From positions 1-18,482 of the forward strand of contig JAIQCW010000186.1 of NCBI GenBank assembly GCA_020283715.1: 18,482 bases of DNA. The letters are read 5' to 3'. The notes under the pieces were generated by a model that did no database searches, was not told the origin of the DNA, and saw only the letters and a program-made list of their open reading frames with translations. The translations under genes and the position numbers were made by a program. Below are positions 8,235 through 17,843 of this stretch, one piece after another; the first letter of the stretch is position 1; every line of letters begins with the position of its first letter. The DNA is from Cytauxzoon felis (Eukaryota; Apicomplexa; Aconoidasida; Piroplasmida; Theileriidae).

Positions 8235-9211
8235 TCATCTGTTAGCTTTGGCTACGCGTTCGATTTCATCCTTCTTTTTAATTGCATAAGAGGATGGTGA
8301 TTCTTTTGAGCAGTTTACAATTTCATCAGCTAGACATTCAGCAATAGTTTTAATATTCCTAAAGGCCGCATTCCTAAAGAAATTTATTGATGAAATGGGG
8401 TTATTAATATAATTTATATATGACAATTTAAATAAATATATATAAACATACCTAGCGCCAGTACATATAAGATATATCGCTTGATTAACACGTCTTAATG
8501 GTGATACATCAACAGCTTGACGTCTTACAACACCAGCTGATCCTATTCTAGTTGAATCTTCCCTAGGACCACCATTTTTAACAGCATCTACAAATACTTG
8601 TATTGGATTCTTATCAGTCATTAAATGAATAATCTCAAATGCATGATTTACAATTCTAATAGCCTTTAACTTTTTACCATTATTCCTAAATGTATAATGT
8701 ATAAATGAAAGGTATAATGAATCAGATAGGGGCGAAAATTTATATTTCATTGCCGATTAAAATCAGCTAACATAATTTCTATCATCATTGTAAGGTTATT
8801 TTAAAATGAAGTGACATTAATCTGATGAATGAGGTGGGAAGATAGTCATCCATCCGATCATCAATACATCAGAGGTTCAATTGTCTTCATCCTCCACTAT
8901 AGATTGAATTATCATCTTCAATAATTCATCAAGAGGTATAAGAATCATCCATCATCTTACCTTCCATGCATCATAAGTGAGTTGACAAGACGTTCAACAA
9001 TTGGGCATTGTGTTTTTCTAAAACGTTTCTTTTGATATCTTCCAGCAGTATGAGGTGTAAATACACGTGCTTTTCCTTGTATAGCGATACAATCAACCTG
9101 ATTGATAATAAAAAATAGCTGGGGTATATATCAACAAACCAATGATAGATCAGAAACACTGACATCATCATATGACCATTTACGAAATAAAGCAACTTCA
9201 GTATTTGTCAT
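8235..9211 (-). CDS. RPS5: 40S ribosomal protein S5 (uS7)
   Basis: This is a small-subunit ribosomal protein that binds the head of the 40S subunit near the E site. Four exons give 193 residues: 9140-9211, 8961-9097, 8452-8685 and 8235-8373. Introns are 42, 275 and 78 bp, all GT...AG and phase-consistent. The protein reads [16 protein letters not shown], then [93 protein letters not shown] and the invariant C-terminus [18 protein letters not shown]. Length and every block match eukaryotic S5. The second intron is unusually long for this window. The dispersed element lies 66 bp past the stop. Confidence 0.96.
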
Positions 9212-9724
9212 TTTTAATATTAAATCAAACAAATTATGTATTATTTATAATGTTTATATTATAAGAATGGATTCAACCACATAACATTACTACATGAATA
9301 AAATCAGGTATAATGTCAACCTTCTTACAATTATTTATTCAAGTTTATTAATAATTTTATATTTAATAAATAAATACAATGAATAATCTTACAAAAAATT
9401 ATAAACTTTTACTAGTCTCATCATACCCTTTCAAGATGCCCAATTTTTACATCGCCTATGTATATACCATTACACCCCCCTACAACTCTAATAGACAAGT
9501 ACAGTTTTTCTATCATGAACAAATGATTTTCACTTTATAATTATCAACATGTAATTTAATTCAATTAATTCTTGTATAATATCTACAATTCAGTACTATA
9601 TATCTATAATTTCAGTCGATAATATAATTACACTTTATAAAGACTGATTTTAAGCTCGAAATATTTAAACCCCAGTAGTTTTAATCATTAATCGCATATT
9701 AAATCATGGATTCGGCCTCTTATA
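9212..9724. other. Shared 5' spacer between RPS5 and the Arf-like gene
   Basis: About 510 bp separate two divergent starts. The sequence is AT-rich with two C runs (CACCCCCC near 9472, ACCCC near 9669). No coding frame or RNA gene is recognised. It should contain both promoters. Confidence 0.5.
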
Positions 9725-10356
9725 ATGTTAAAGAACTTGATAAAGCTTAAAAAAACTGGTGCTAAACATGTGTTAATGTGTGGCTTATCCGGCTCTGGAA
9801 AAACTCTATTATTATACAGGACATTGATACCTAGTATGTTGACATATCATATACTCTTTTAATCTCATCATCTTCCTCTGTAGAATGGGAGAATATCAAT
9901 TCAGAGTTGGAGCCAACTGTATTATACCACTATGAAGAGTTTAAACATAATGGCGTATTATTAGGCTTCTGGGACTTTTCTGGTAATGAAATCGTCAGAA
10001 ATGTCCCAAATTTCGTGTCAAAACAAGTAGATGTTATAGCTGTTTTATTTGTAGTTAATGTGTTAGATATAAATAAAAGTACAAATGAACAAGTTATAGA
10101 GTGGTTAAATTCATTATACAGTGAAGAATCACTTAAACATGCTCTATTCATTGTGCTGTTTAATCACATCAGTTACGATACTCAAAATACCAATCAAACC
10201 ATAGATAATTTCAAACATCAATTAAATAATTTCAAAGAGACATCTAAAAATAATTTTATCATCAAAGATATTAACTCCTCACTAGGACTATATGACCCTT
10301 CATGGCTATCAACACTCGAACATATAACGAAACATTGCAATCAGAAGAAAAAATAA
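9725..10356 (+). CDS. Divergent Arf/Arl-like small GTPase
   Basis: Two exons (9725-9833 and 9884-10356) separated by a 50-bp intron (GTATGT...TGTAG) code 193 residues. The P-loop GLSGSGKT is at residues 20-27, the switch I region has EPTV with Thr48, and the switch II region has FWDFSGNE with DFSG at 67-70. The pattern WD-x-x-G-N/Q is typical of the Arf/Arl/SRP-receptor-beta branch, and LKHALFIVLFNH matches the strand leading to the guanine-specificity loop. That loop should read NKxD but reads NHIS, so guanine recognition is weakened. No Gly2 for myristoylation is present with this start. An upstream ATG at 9706 opens a 14-codon frame (MDSASYNVKELDKA) that overlaps in another frame. One missing base would fuse it as KELDKALKKTGAKHV, so the N-terminus is uncertain. 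Arl versus SRP receptor beta cannot be decided here. Confidence 0.75.
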
Positions 10357-10455
10357 TTTCATAAAATACATATATTTAAATGTCATGAGGATAACTAGTA
10401 GTGTAACTCGTTGAATTTAATGTTAAATCTAGTAATCAGGTTCAATCACTATATT
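10357..10455. other. Short 3' flank of the Arf-like gene
   Basis: This is non-coding AT-rich sequence between the Arf-like stop and element copy 4. No other signal is seen. Confidence 0.4.
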
Positions 10456-10702
10456 TCCACCTGAGGTCGTCCTGCCGTCAGCTTTTCACTTGAGGTTAGA
10501 ACGATTGTTCCACTAGGCGTGGAGCCTCTTCTAATTACCTATCCCTAAAGGTTGGAGCCACTCCCAGAGATCGTGGCGGAGGTTAGATGAAAGTGGAATG
10601 AGGAATAGTACTCGACCTCGAGTGGAACCTGGAAGCGATCTACGGGAGTTGGAAGGGGAAGTAAATAGAAGAGCTGACGGCATGATGACCTACGGTGGAA
10701 TG
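10456..10702 (+). repeat. Dispersed inverted-end element, copy 4
   Basis: The copy runs from TCCACCTGAGGTCGTCCTGC to CCTACGGTGGAATGG. It carries the 5' inverted segment TTCCACTAGGCGTGGAGCC, a slightly changed core (CCCTAAAGGTTGGAGCCACT then CCCAGAGATCGTGGCGG), GACCTCGAGTGGAACCTGGA and AGCTGACGGCATGATG. It abuts the 3' side of the decayed minus-strand gene that follows, so that gene's open frame runs straight into the element. Confidence 0.85.
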
Positions 10703-10784
10703 GAAAGATGGTTATTGTGTGCATATATGTATCAGGAGTTGTACGAGTACCCATACCGTCATGTTTCCTTTTCGCATCATTAAG

Positions 10785-11729
10785 TATTTTTTCAGCTGCA
10801 CGAGCTGCAGTCTCAGTAGTGCTGAGATCTCTTATAGCTGAATTAATGGTATCTCTAGCATCACTGGCTTTGGTTTGAGCTTGGTCAGCGGCTGCGCTGG
10901 TAACTAGATCAAGTTTAGTATTAATAGTATTTTTATGCTCATTGCCTGATGTCCATTGATTTATACCGGCAGTCCAAGCAGTAGTGACTGTTAGTTTGGT
11001 TTCATTGGTGGATAAAATTGTTTTAGCTACAGCTGCACCGTCGGTATCTCCGTCATTATTAACCTTCGGACCATAATTCCCTGGACCTGTTCCTCCAGGT
11101 CCTAATCCATGCGTATGTCCATTGTAATTATCAACTTCATCCAATAACATTGATGGAGAGAACATAATAGGAAAGTATATACGTTTTATATTGATCCCTT
11201 AATTTAGTTTTTATATTGGTCGCGTTACCATTAGGATGTCCAGTTATACTGGTATCTTCTGTCCAGGTATCTTTAGTCTCCAATGGATAAGTATAAGCTT
11301 TGTTAGGTTTATAGTATTTGTATGTGCCACTGTCCAGTGCTACACAAACTAATATCGGTATACCTCCGAAATGATATACGTAGACATAACGGACATCTCC
11401 AGTAACACTTATATCAGTACTTACACCTCTATTTGTAAATGTCGGACTAGACATCTTCTTATATTTATTAGGAGCGGATGTATCACCAGTATCAAAATAG
11501 TAAGAATAGTGCGTATATACTCTAATGGGATGCATACTGAGTAAGGTATGAAGAATAGCCATTGATAGTGCCACCACTCCCTCTTGTTCCAATTATCTAC
11601 TCCAAATTCTGGAACGCCACCTGGGCCTAGCCAGTTGGGTACTGTATCCATGACTGTAACATAATTACATCTTACTAAATCCTTAACTTTATCAAATGTA
11701 TGTTCAGTAGCGGTAGTGCTATATGCTGG
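10785..11729 (-). pseudogene. Decayed lineage-specific surface-protein-like gene, copy A
   Basis: On the minus strand a protein-like signal switches frame several times. First comes a frame continuous with the upstream gene past its TAA: PAYSTTATEHTFDKVKDLV, then VPNWLGPGGVPEFGVDNW. A different frame follows near 11590-11470, then the core YKKMSSPTFTNRG, GDVRYVYVYHFGGIPILVCV, SGTYKYYKP. At a run of four T (11184-11187) the frame shifts again into FSPSMLLDEVDNYNGHTHG, a Gly/Pro stretch (LGPGGTGPGNYGPK) and an Ala/Thr-rich helical tail (AAADQAQTKASDARD). The frame then enters the dispersed element. The core is clearly paralogous to that of copy B (YKKM..., VYV-Y/F-FG--P-I, Y/F-KYYKP). Breaks do not fit GT...AG introns. 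Decay is likely, but single-base assembly errors in homopolymers could explain some breaks. Function unknown; the family style resembles Theileria secreted/surface proteins. Confidence 0.6.
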
Positions 11730-13271
11730 TTAAGTATGATCGTTGGATGCTTCTTTAGTTTTATGAGTGGCAATATCAGCTGCCGTGCTTTTAAGATTAA
11801 TTGTGGCCTCCTTAAAGGCAACCTTCTCGAAATGATTGGCGATGACAACTCCAGATAATATTGCAACGATGGAAGTGAGGGCAAAATATCCTCCAAGTTT
11901 CCCTGCAATTGTCAGAATATCTTCATCATTCACATCTAAAGTTATTATTACAGTTGTTCCGGTAATTAGGGTAAAACCTCCGACTACATCAAATGAAACT
12001 AAAGCTACAATGCCAGCAATTTTAACTTCTCCAGCTACACCTTTACTTGGCCAATCACTAATAGTCTCTCCAAGTTTCGCTCCAACACCATCGTTATCAT
12101 GATTAAGTTTGGCCGCTATGGCTTTGCCTTTCTTAAAAGTCAGTTTTTTAAAATCATCATTAGCGTCAGTAAAATTATTGCCATTGCTTCCCACAATTTC
12201 ATTTATTTCATCTCGACTTTAGATGACAGGATTGATTGAACAAGTTTGGTGTATTGGGAACCAATGATTATAGACATCATCATACAAATAGAAACTCCAA
12301 TCAATTCAAATGTTAAACTACCCAGTACATTTTTAAGATCTTCATTACTACTATCAGGAGCTAGAGTGTTCCTAATTTTACCATCTTCAGCTTGATCATT
12401 TTCTGTTGTAATATCCGTCCAATTAGTTTTAATGGCGTAGGGATCACATAGGGAATATCCGGGCTTATAGTATTTAAATGATGTACTAGTTAACTTAGCG
12501 CATATAATGATTGGCCTATCTCCAAAGTAGAAGACATAAACAGCTTCGACATCACCACCTGGATTTATACCAGTAAGTGCATTTCCACCATTTTTAAATG
12601 TAATGCCAGTACCAGTCATCTTTTTATAATTACCAGTACTATGAAACACCTTATGTTGATAACGTGTATAACCAAACTTGGGATTATCATTTTTCAAAAA
12701 GACTTTAACATCCCCGGCAGCAATTTTAGATACATCATATTTATCCTGTCCATTACTGTCATAACCGATAGCAGTCTTCTCAATTCGTATTGTAACACTA
12801 GAAGCAGTAGCACTTTCTTCAGTAGTTATATCATCAGGTCTATCAGCTGGACCTCATTACCACCAGTAAAACCAGAATAATTATGTCTACTATTATCGCC
12901 ACCAGCTAGTTGATAATTTTCACTAAGGTCATCATTTATATTACCATCTTCCTTAAGAATAGCATTGTGTTTTTCTCCACCTGGTTGATATTTAGCAATT
13001 GTAGTAGCACTTTCAGCAACAGTAACAGTTGAAGTTGGCTTCTTTTCAATCGTCAATGTACAATTTGTCAGTTTTGTAACGGTATATGTTGAATGGGTAT
13101 GTTCTGTATTTCATGAAAGCCTTCTACACAGACCTCGAAATTCCTATTGAATGACGCCAACATCATTAGACACTACACACTAGTATGAATTTCGACAACC
13201 AATGGAAAATGCGGATGATATATTGATAAATTGATAATAGAAACAAGATTTAATACAGCTTCAACCATCAT
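11730..13271 (-). pseudogene. Frameshifted lineage-specific surface-protein-like gene, copy B
   Basis: A plausible start at 13271 (MMVEAVLNLVSIINLSIY) looks like a signal peptide. A tentative 77-bp intron (13104-13180) joins it in phase to KHTHSTYTVTKLTNCTLTI. The ectodomain has Thr/Asn-rich stretches, then YKKMTGTGITFKNG, VEAVYVFYFGDRPIIICAKL and SFKYYKPGYS. The C-terminal part contains two hydrophobic segments (KIAGIVALVSFDVVGG...TTVIITL and GGYFALTSIVAILSGVVIA) and a tail ending HKTKEASNDHT with TAA at 11730. Reading frame breaks occur near 12850-12856 (GFTGGNE must shift to GPADRPDDITTEE) and near 12215-12221 (QSILSSK to SRDEINEIVGSNG). Each is explained by one missing base, next to G or A runs. 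It would be a secreted or membrane protein if intact. The break sites could be real decay or sequence errors. No function is known to me. Confidence 0.62.
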
Positions 13272-13422
13272 CCTATACCTATAACATTCTTAATGAACTT
13301 CATGACCTCGTCTCTTCACATCAACACTCTTATTAAACTTCACGTCTATAATTTAGAATAATAAATTTCATTGTAAATAAATGTTAAATTAAATTTTAAA
13401 TATAAAAATTATAAATTTCTCA
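13272..13422. other. Spacer between divergent copy B and TFIIF beta
   Basis: This is AT-rich sequence without a coding frame. A second possible start (MKFIKNVIGIG) for the minus-strand gene lies at 13303 but stops after 11 codons. Promoter sequences for TFIIF beta presumably lie here. Confidence 0.4.
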
Positions 13423-14507
13423 ATGGAGAATAGTATAACTTTGTTAAAGGTCCCAAAATTTTTGGCGACGTTGTGGAGGAGTAGTGATAACAATACTATC
13501 GTAGGATATTGTAAAAAGAACGATAATGTAAGGTTTTAATACTATGTATGTCACTTAATTACATTAGGATGAATTGGAAGAGCTGATTATAGGTACCAAT
13601 GATGGTTCGAGGATGTTCAAATGTAGAAAAACTCAATACTCCAACCCTACGGCTGTTAAAATAGATGACTCTTCATTATCACTGAGGAATATCGGTAACT
13701 TTAGTGAATGTCTGACAATATATCCGTCTATGGACCAAAGTTATAGGAACGTACGTTGTGTTAATCCTTGTTTTACTATCATTACTTAGAAATTGAAGGA
13801 ACGGCACATTTCAGCTAATGTACAAAAGGGTATTTAAAGTTTGTTTCATTAATTCAATCTCACTTAGCTCGATCTACTACCAATGAAACTCGTGAAGACC
13901 CATCCTTTGATTCCTCTGACACCGTATGTTGACGAAGTAGAAAATGATGGACCATAGATATACGATGATATATCTCCATTGCTTTTTAATTAAAACACTC
14001 TTCTTAAATGATTTCAATCAAATATATCACCACTTTTATAGTTGTTCAAATATTACAATCCGAAATCGGTGACGATTGCAAATATGGTAGGGTACGAAGC
14101 TCGTATAGAGGATTTGACAGCATCGCGCGTTAAAAAGGGTTAGTGTTGAGATTTATCTTAGTTACATTCAGATCGTGTTAAACGTTATCCAGTGTTGGAT
14201 GCGGATGAACTGAAGATGAAGATTTTCAAGATTTTCGAATCTGAGGAGGCAAAGGATGGTATTCAACTTAAGCGTGTTGTACAGATTATGAATCAACCCA
14301 TGCAAACTGTTAAAGCAGCAGTTGAAGAAATCGCAATACAAAAGAGGTGTGTCATTCAAATATATTATCACAATATTCAGGAGAGCATCTGATCATAAAA
14401 TGGTATATTACCTAAAGTATAACTACAACGATGGTATTTTAAGTTATCTAGGACGTCTATATACTCTTACAGACAGTACACAGCAGTCGTCTATACTCAA
14501 AAGATGA
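13423..14507 (+). CDS. Transcription initiation factor IIF, beta subunit (RAP30-like)
   Basis: TFIIF beta recruits RNA polymerase II to the preinitiation complex in the nucleus. Seven exons code about 260 residues: 13423-13527, 13568-13750, 13790-13829, 13868-13923, 14042-14138, 14172-14346 and 14381-14507. Introns are 40, 39, 38, 118, 33 and 34 bp. The N-terminal dimerisation region reads LLKVPKFLATLWRSSDNNTI (RAP30 has VKVPKYLSQQW) and MFKCRKTQYSNP. The middle has KYYNPKSVTIANMVGYEARI, like the NYKP...NIEYE stretch of RAP30. The winged-helix domain near the C-terminus reads DADELKMKIFKIFE, GIQLKRVVQIMNQPMQTVK, AAVEEIAIQKR. Total length agrees with RAP30 (about 250). The linker around exons 3 to 5 is the least certain part, because another frame (PLTPYVDEVENDGP) is open there. 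MBF1 follows 242 bp downstream on the same strand. Confidence 0.85.
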
Positions 14508-14749
14508 GGATTATGAACTTGTAAAATTTTTATACACTAATAAAATTTATCATTCATTTACATGTTATTTTAATGATTTCCAAGTTTAAATGTGCATTTA
14601 AATTGGTGGTATAGTCTAATGTGCACTTTAAATAACAGTAGAATCTTGATATCCCCCTCTTACAGTACATGTGAATTATCATCAGTTTAAATTATATATA
14701 AATGGATAGGCTTTTATGATTGTAGTTTAAAAATTTTTTCGTTTTAATC

Positions 14750-15364
14750 ATGGCATCTCATCAAGATTGGACTCAAGTTACGTGGACTAAGAACGACTAT
14801 GTCAAGGGGGCCAATAAGGAAGCCGCTCTTAATAAAGCCCGAAGATCTGGATCCCTAATCGAAACTGAAAAGAAACGTATGTTAAATTATTTTATTTTAT
14901 TCATCATTAGAATTCGGTGGACAAAATAAAGCGAGCAAATCATTCGTACAAGGAAAGTATGTTGAAGCATTGATTAGTGATTAAGGAAGGAATGTAGTGT
15001 CTTGTACCAATGGCAATACAACCTTAACTTCCTCCATCCTATGTTTAACAAATACTTTTTTTAGTGCAGCAAAGATTGAGAATGAGACAGAATGTTTCAG
15101 GGTCGATAGAGTTGCATATGAATTCCGTATGGCATTACAAAAGGCACGTTTAGCCAAGGGTATGACACAATTACAATTGGCACGTACTATAAATGAAAGT
15201 GAGACTGTAGTTAAAGAGTATGAGAATGGAACTGTAAGTTTATGAAATAAATATTATAGACTATTTTATAATATTAGGGTATACCAAATGGTATGATTAT
15301 ACAAAAATTAAATAAAGCTCTTGGTGTACGTCTACCATCTGCTAAAGAAAAACGTAATGTCTAA
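14750..15364 (+). CDS. MBF1: Multiprotein bridging factor 1 (coactivator)
   Basis: MBF1 links gene-specific activators to TBP. Four exons (14750-14876, 14911-14956, 15065-15233, 15278-15364) code 142 residues, the usual size. Introns are 34, 108 and 44 bp. The N-terminal MBF1 domain reads HQDWTQVTWTKNDY with KARRSGSLIETEKK and FGGQNK. The C-terminal Cro/C1-type helix-turn-helix reads FRMALQKARLAKGMTQLQLA, ESETVVKEYENGTGIPNG and LNKALGVRL. The joined sequence across each intron matches the family without gaps. The stop is 41 bp from the stop of the convergent synthase gene, so the 3' UTRs probably overlap. Confidence 0.94.
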
Positions 15365-15405
15365 AAATGGGGATATCATATTGTCGGGTTGAAAATCACT
15401 TTATA

Positions 15406-17632
15406 TTAATTAAGTAATAATTCCATAGTCCAATTCAATATTAATCGTATACCTTCATGTTCAATTATATCAATATCACTATAGTTGTTTTAATGAAATT
15501 TATATTATCAATCATACCCTTTTATCTCCTTTATTAATTCCGATTTATAAATCGTATACAAATCATTAATCTTCAAATCCTCATATATACCCTTTACGAT
15601 ATTTATACTCGCTTCATCACTCTTACATAAATTCTCCATCAATATTTGACGCTGTTCATCCGACGATAACTCCAAAGCCTATAAAATTTAGCGTTATAAT
15701 ATCGGGTTATATTTATGATCCATATCCACCATTCCATGGAATATCCACTTTAGATCCAACAATCTCAATCCACCTGAGGTTCAATCCTACTCCTTGTGTT
15801 CCACTCGCCGTGGTGGCTCTTCTATTTACCTCCCCCTCCGCTTCCCTGAGATCAGCTACGGGTCCACTTCCACTTGAGGTTACATCAGTACCTTCAACTT
15901 CGCCACGATCTCCGGGAGTGGCATTACTCTTTAGAGATAGGTAATTAGAACAAGGCTCCACGCCTAGTGGAAGGCAAGGTTGTAACCTAGGGTGGAGAGC
16001 TGTCTGCAGTACGAGAAGAGGTTAGAAGATGTCGATTGGACATCGAGTGGAATAAATGATTGTAAGTATAATGTATAAAACATACTTTAGTGAGTAGCCA
16101 AGTGCATTTACCGGTTTGTATATCGGTACCATCTTTACCTGACTCATTGATTGATCCATAACAGTCAATGTAATCATCATGTGACTATAGAGTTGATAAA
16201 TATATGGTGAATATAAATTACTTGAAAATATACACCCATTTTGATTGATATATTTTCAATCTTTTCAAAGTGTAAATTTGTAATATTCATTTCAGTTAAT
16301 AACATCCCTATAATATAAATGAATTTAAATGTTTGTAAATTGATATGTAATCAACAAACCTAATTTAAATGGAAGATAAAATGTATAATAAGATGTTTTA
16401 TTCTTACATATGCGATTAAATAAATCATTTATATTACTACCTTTATCAAATAATGATCTCTGTTTAGAAGTATAAGTATCCATATGCTGTCCTAATATCG
16501 TAGTCATCGATACCCTATTAAATGTATTTATAAATTCAACCAAATTGTGATGATCCTTAAATACATTCAATATTATCCTAAAATAAAATTAAATGTAAAT
16601 TATTAACTAATAAGGTGTTGTCTATTCGACATTTCTTCCACTCCACCCGAGGTCCAATCCAACTCTCCTTCCACTCGCAGTTCCAACTGAGGTCGTCTTG
16701 CAGACAGCTCTCCAGTCGATGTCCAATCCAACTCTCTTCATCCTGCCGTCAGCTCTTCTATTTATCTATCTCTAAAGAGTAGAGCCACTCCCAGAGATCG
16801 TGGCGATGTTGAAGGCAATGATGGATCATCGATCATGGGAATGATGGAAGATGGTTCTAAGGATGTGTTGCATGTAACCTCGAGTGGAATACCTGGAAGC
16901 GATCTATGGGAGCTGGAAGGGGAAGTAAATAAGAAGGCAGCCACGGCTAGTGGAAGACAAGGTCGTAACTTCATGTGAAATGACGATTGGAGAAGAGGTG
17001 GATTGTTTTGTATTCTTCGAGTGATTATATTCCTATGTTTAGACATACCTGTAGATTAGTGTGTATAGGAACATGGTATCATTGATTGCATTTGCAATAC
17101 CAATGGTAGGTACTAGATACCTAATGAAGATGATGGGTATATAAGATGATATTTAATATACCAGCAGATGTTTGACCGTCTCATTTTACTTTGATCCATG
17201 ACATCATCTGCAACAAGGAATGAACTTTGTAAGAGTTCTATACACCATGCTGTATAAAATTAATTTAATATAGTGATTATTATTAATTATAGATTATAAA
17301 TACCCATTGTTAACGTAAGATTCCATAAATGTTCACTCATGTTACCCCTGGATAACGTACATACTGTAACTACTAATAATAAACCTCGAATTAATTTACC
17401 ACCTAATATTATATATAATTGATAAGAATATAATTTATATTTAATATAAACCTTGAAGATTATATTGTAAAGCATATGAATAATATAAATGGTTTTCTTC
17501 AAAGATATCATAAGATTTCAATTCTTCTTTTGCATATTCTAAAAAATTTGGTAGAAAAGTTCTTAATCGTTCTTTACAATTAGAGATTATACTAGCATTT
17601 AATGTATAAGGATTATTTACAATTAAAGACAT
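15406..17632 (-). CDS. Farnesyl/geranylgeranyl diphosphate synthase
   Basis: This trans-prenyltransferase adds IPP to allylic diphosphates to make FPP and/or GGPP for prenylation, ubiquinone and dolichol. Nine exons code 358 residues: 17452-17632, 17304-17402, 17162-17249, 17049-17120, 16360-16577, 16222-16307, 16086-16184, 15518-15678 and 15406-15478. Motifs in order: GGKLIRG (60-66), [18 protein letters not shown] with the first Asp-rich motif at 108-112, [17 protein letters not shown], a GQHMDTYTS block, [13 protein letters not shown], and the second Asp-rich motif DDYID (251-255) followed by [15 protein letters not shown]. All phases agree. The residue five before the first Asp-rich motif is Ser103 (Phe in avian and mammalian FPP synthase), so a longer product is possible. 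Introns 4 (471 bp) and 7 (407 bp) each hold a copy of the dispersed element; the other six are 37-54 bp. Confidence 0.95.
15769..16052 (-). repeat. Dispersed inverted-end element, copy 5, inside synthase intron 7
   Basis: This is the only copy in minus orientation on the window, which makes it sense relative to the synthase transcript. It shows TTCCACTCGCCGTGGTGGC, TCTTCTATTTACCTCC, TTCCCTGAGATCAGCTACGG, then the core reversed (GCCACGATCTCCGGGAGTGG, CTCTTTAGAGATAGG) and GGCTCCACGCCTAGTGGAA. It fills most of a 407-bp intron whose ends are normal splice sites. A short frame across it (15713-15961) is not a gene. Confidence 0.88.
16642..16980 (+). repeat. Dispersed inverted-end element, copy 6, inside synthase intron 4
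   Basis: This is the longest copy, lying antisense to the synthase transcript in a 471-bp intron. It has an extended 5' part with duplicated AGGTCCAATCCAACTCTC words (16652 and about 16716), then GCCGTCAGCTCTTCTATTTA, the core CTCTAAAGAGTAGAGCCACT with CCCAGAGATCGTGGCG, and an extra middle block (GATGGATCATC, ATGGGAATGATGGAAGATGG, TTCTAAGGATG). It ends with GACCTCGAGTGGAA-like and GCCACGGCTAGTGGAA segments. The middle block is shared only with copy 7. Confidence 0.88.
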
Positions 17633-17758
17633 TGTTACACATTAGAGGTACGTGAATTGATATCCTCTTTATATAATTATATATACAAAAATATTAATTT
17701 ATATTATAATATATTTTACTTTATCATTTAAATCATTACATTTTTCAAACTCATAAAT

Positions 17759-17764
17759 AAAAAA
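17759..17764 (-). terminator. Pol III T-run after tRNA-Ile
   Basis: Minus-strand transcription past the tRNA 3' end meets six consecutive T within 6 nt of the discriminator. This is the usual RNA polymerase III stop signal. Confidence 0.75.
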
Positions 17765-17769
17765 CGTGG

Positions 17770-17843
17770 TGGTCCCAGGCGGTCTCGAACCGCCGACCTT
17801 ACGGTTATTAGCCGTACGCTCTAACCAACTGAGCTATGGGACC
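17770..17843 (-). tRNA. tRNA-Ile (anticodon AAT)
   Basis: On the minus strand a complete 74-nt cloverleaf can be drawn. The acceptor arms are GGTCCCA and TGGGACC with discriminator A. The D arm is GCTC/GAGC around AGTTGGTTA. The anticodon stem is ACGG/CCGT with loop CTAATAA, placing AAT at positions 34-36, and the T arm is GGCGG TTCGAAC CCGCC-type. No intron is present. It decodes AUU, and AUC after inosine modification. The bases following the discriminator happen to read CCA in the genome. It sits 137 bp upstream of the synthase start on the same strand, as an independent Pol III unit. Confidence 0.96.

Noticed and set aside
8235..8750. RPS5 as a single long exon with a novel N-terminus and an insert
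   Set aside because: The apparent insert has perfect GTATG...TTTAG borders and the N-terminal stretch is intron sequence; removing both restores the conserved S5 sequence.
11675..11908. Minus-strand open frame of 77 codons
   Set aside because: It overlaps the protein-like frame of copy B in another phase and has no features of its own.
15713..15961. Minus-strand open frame of 82 codons
   Set aside because: It lies in intron 7 of the synthase and is a read-through of element copy 5.
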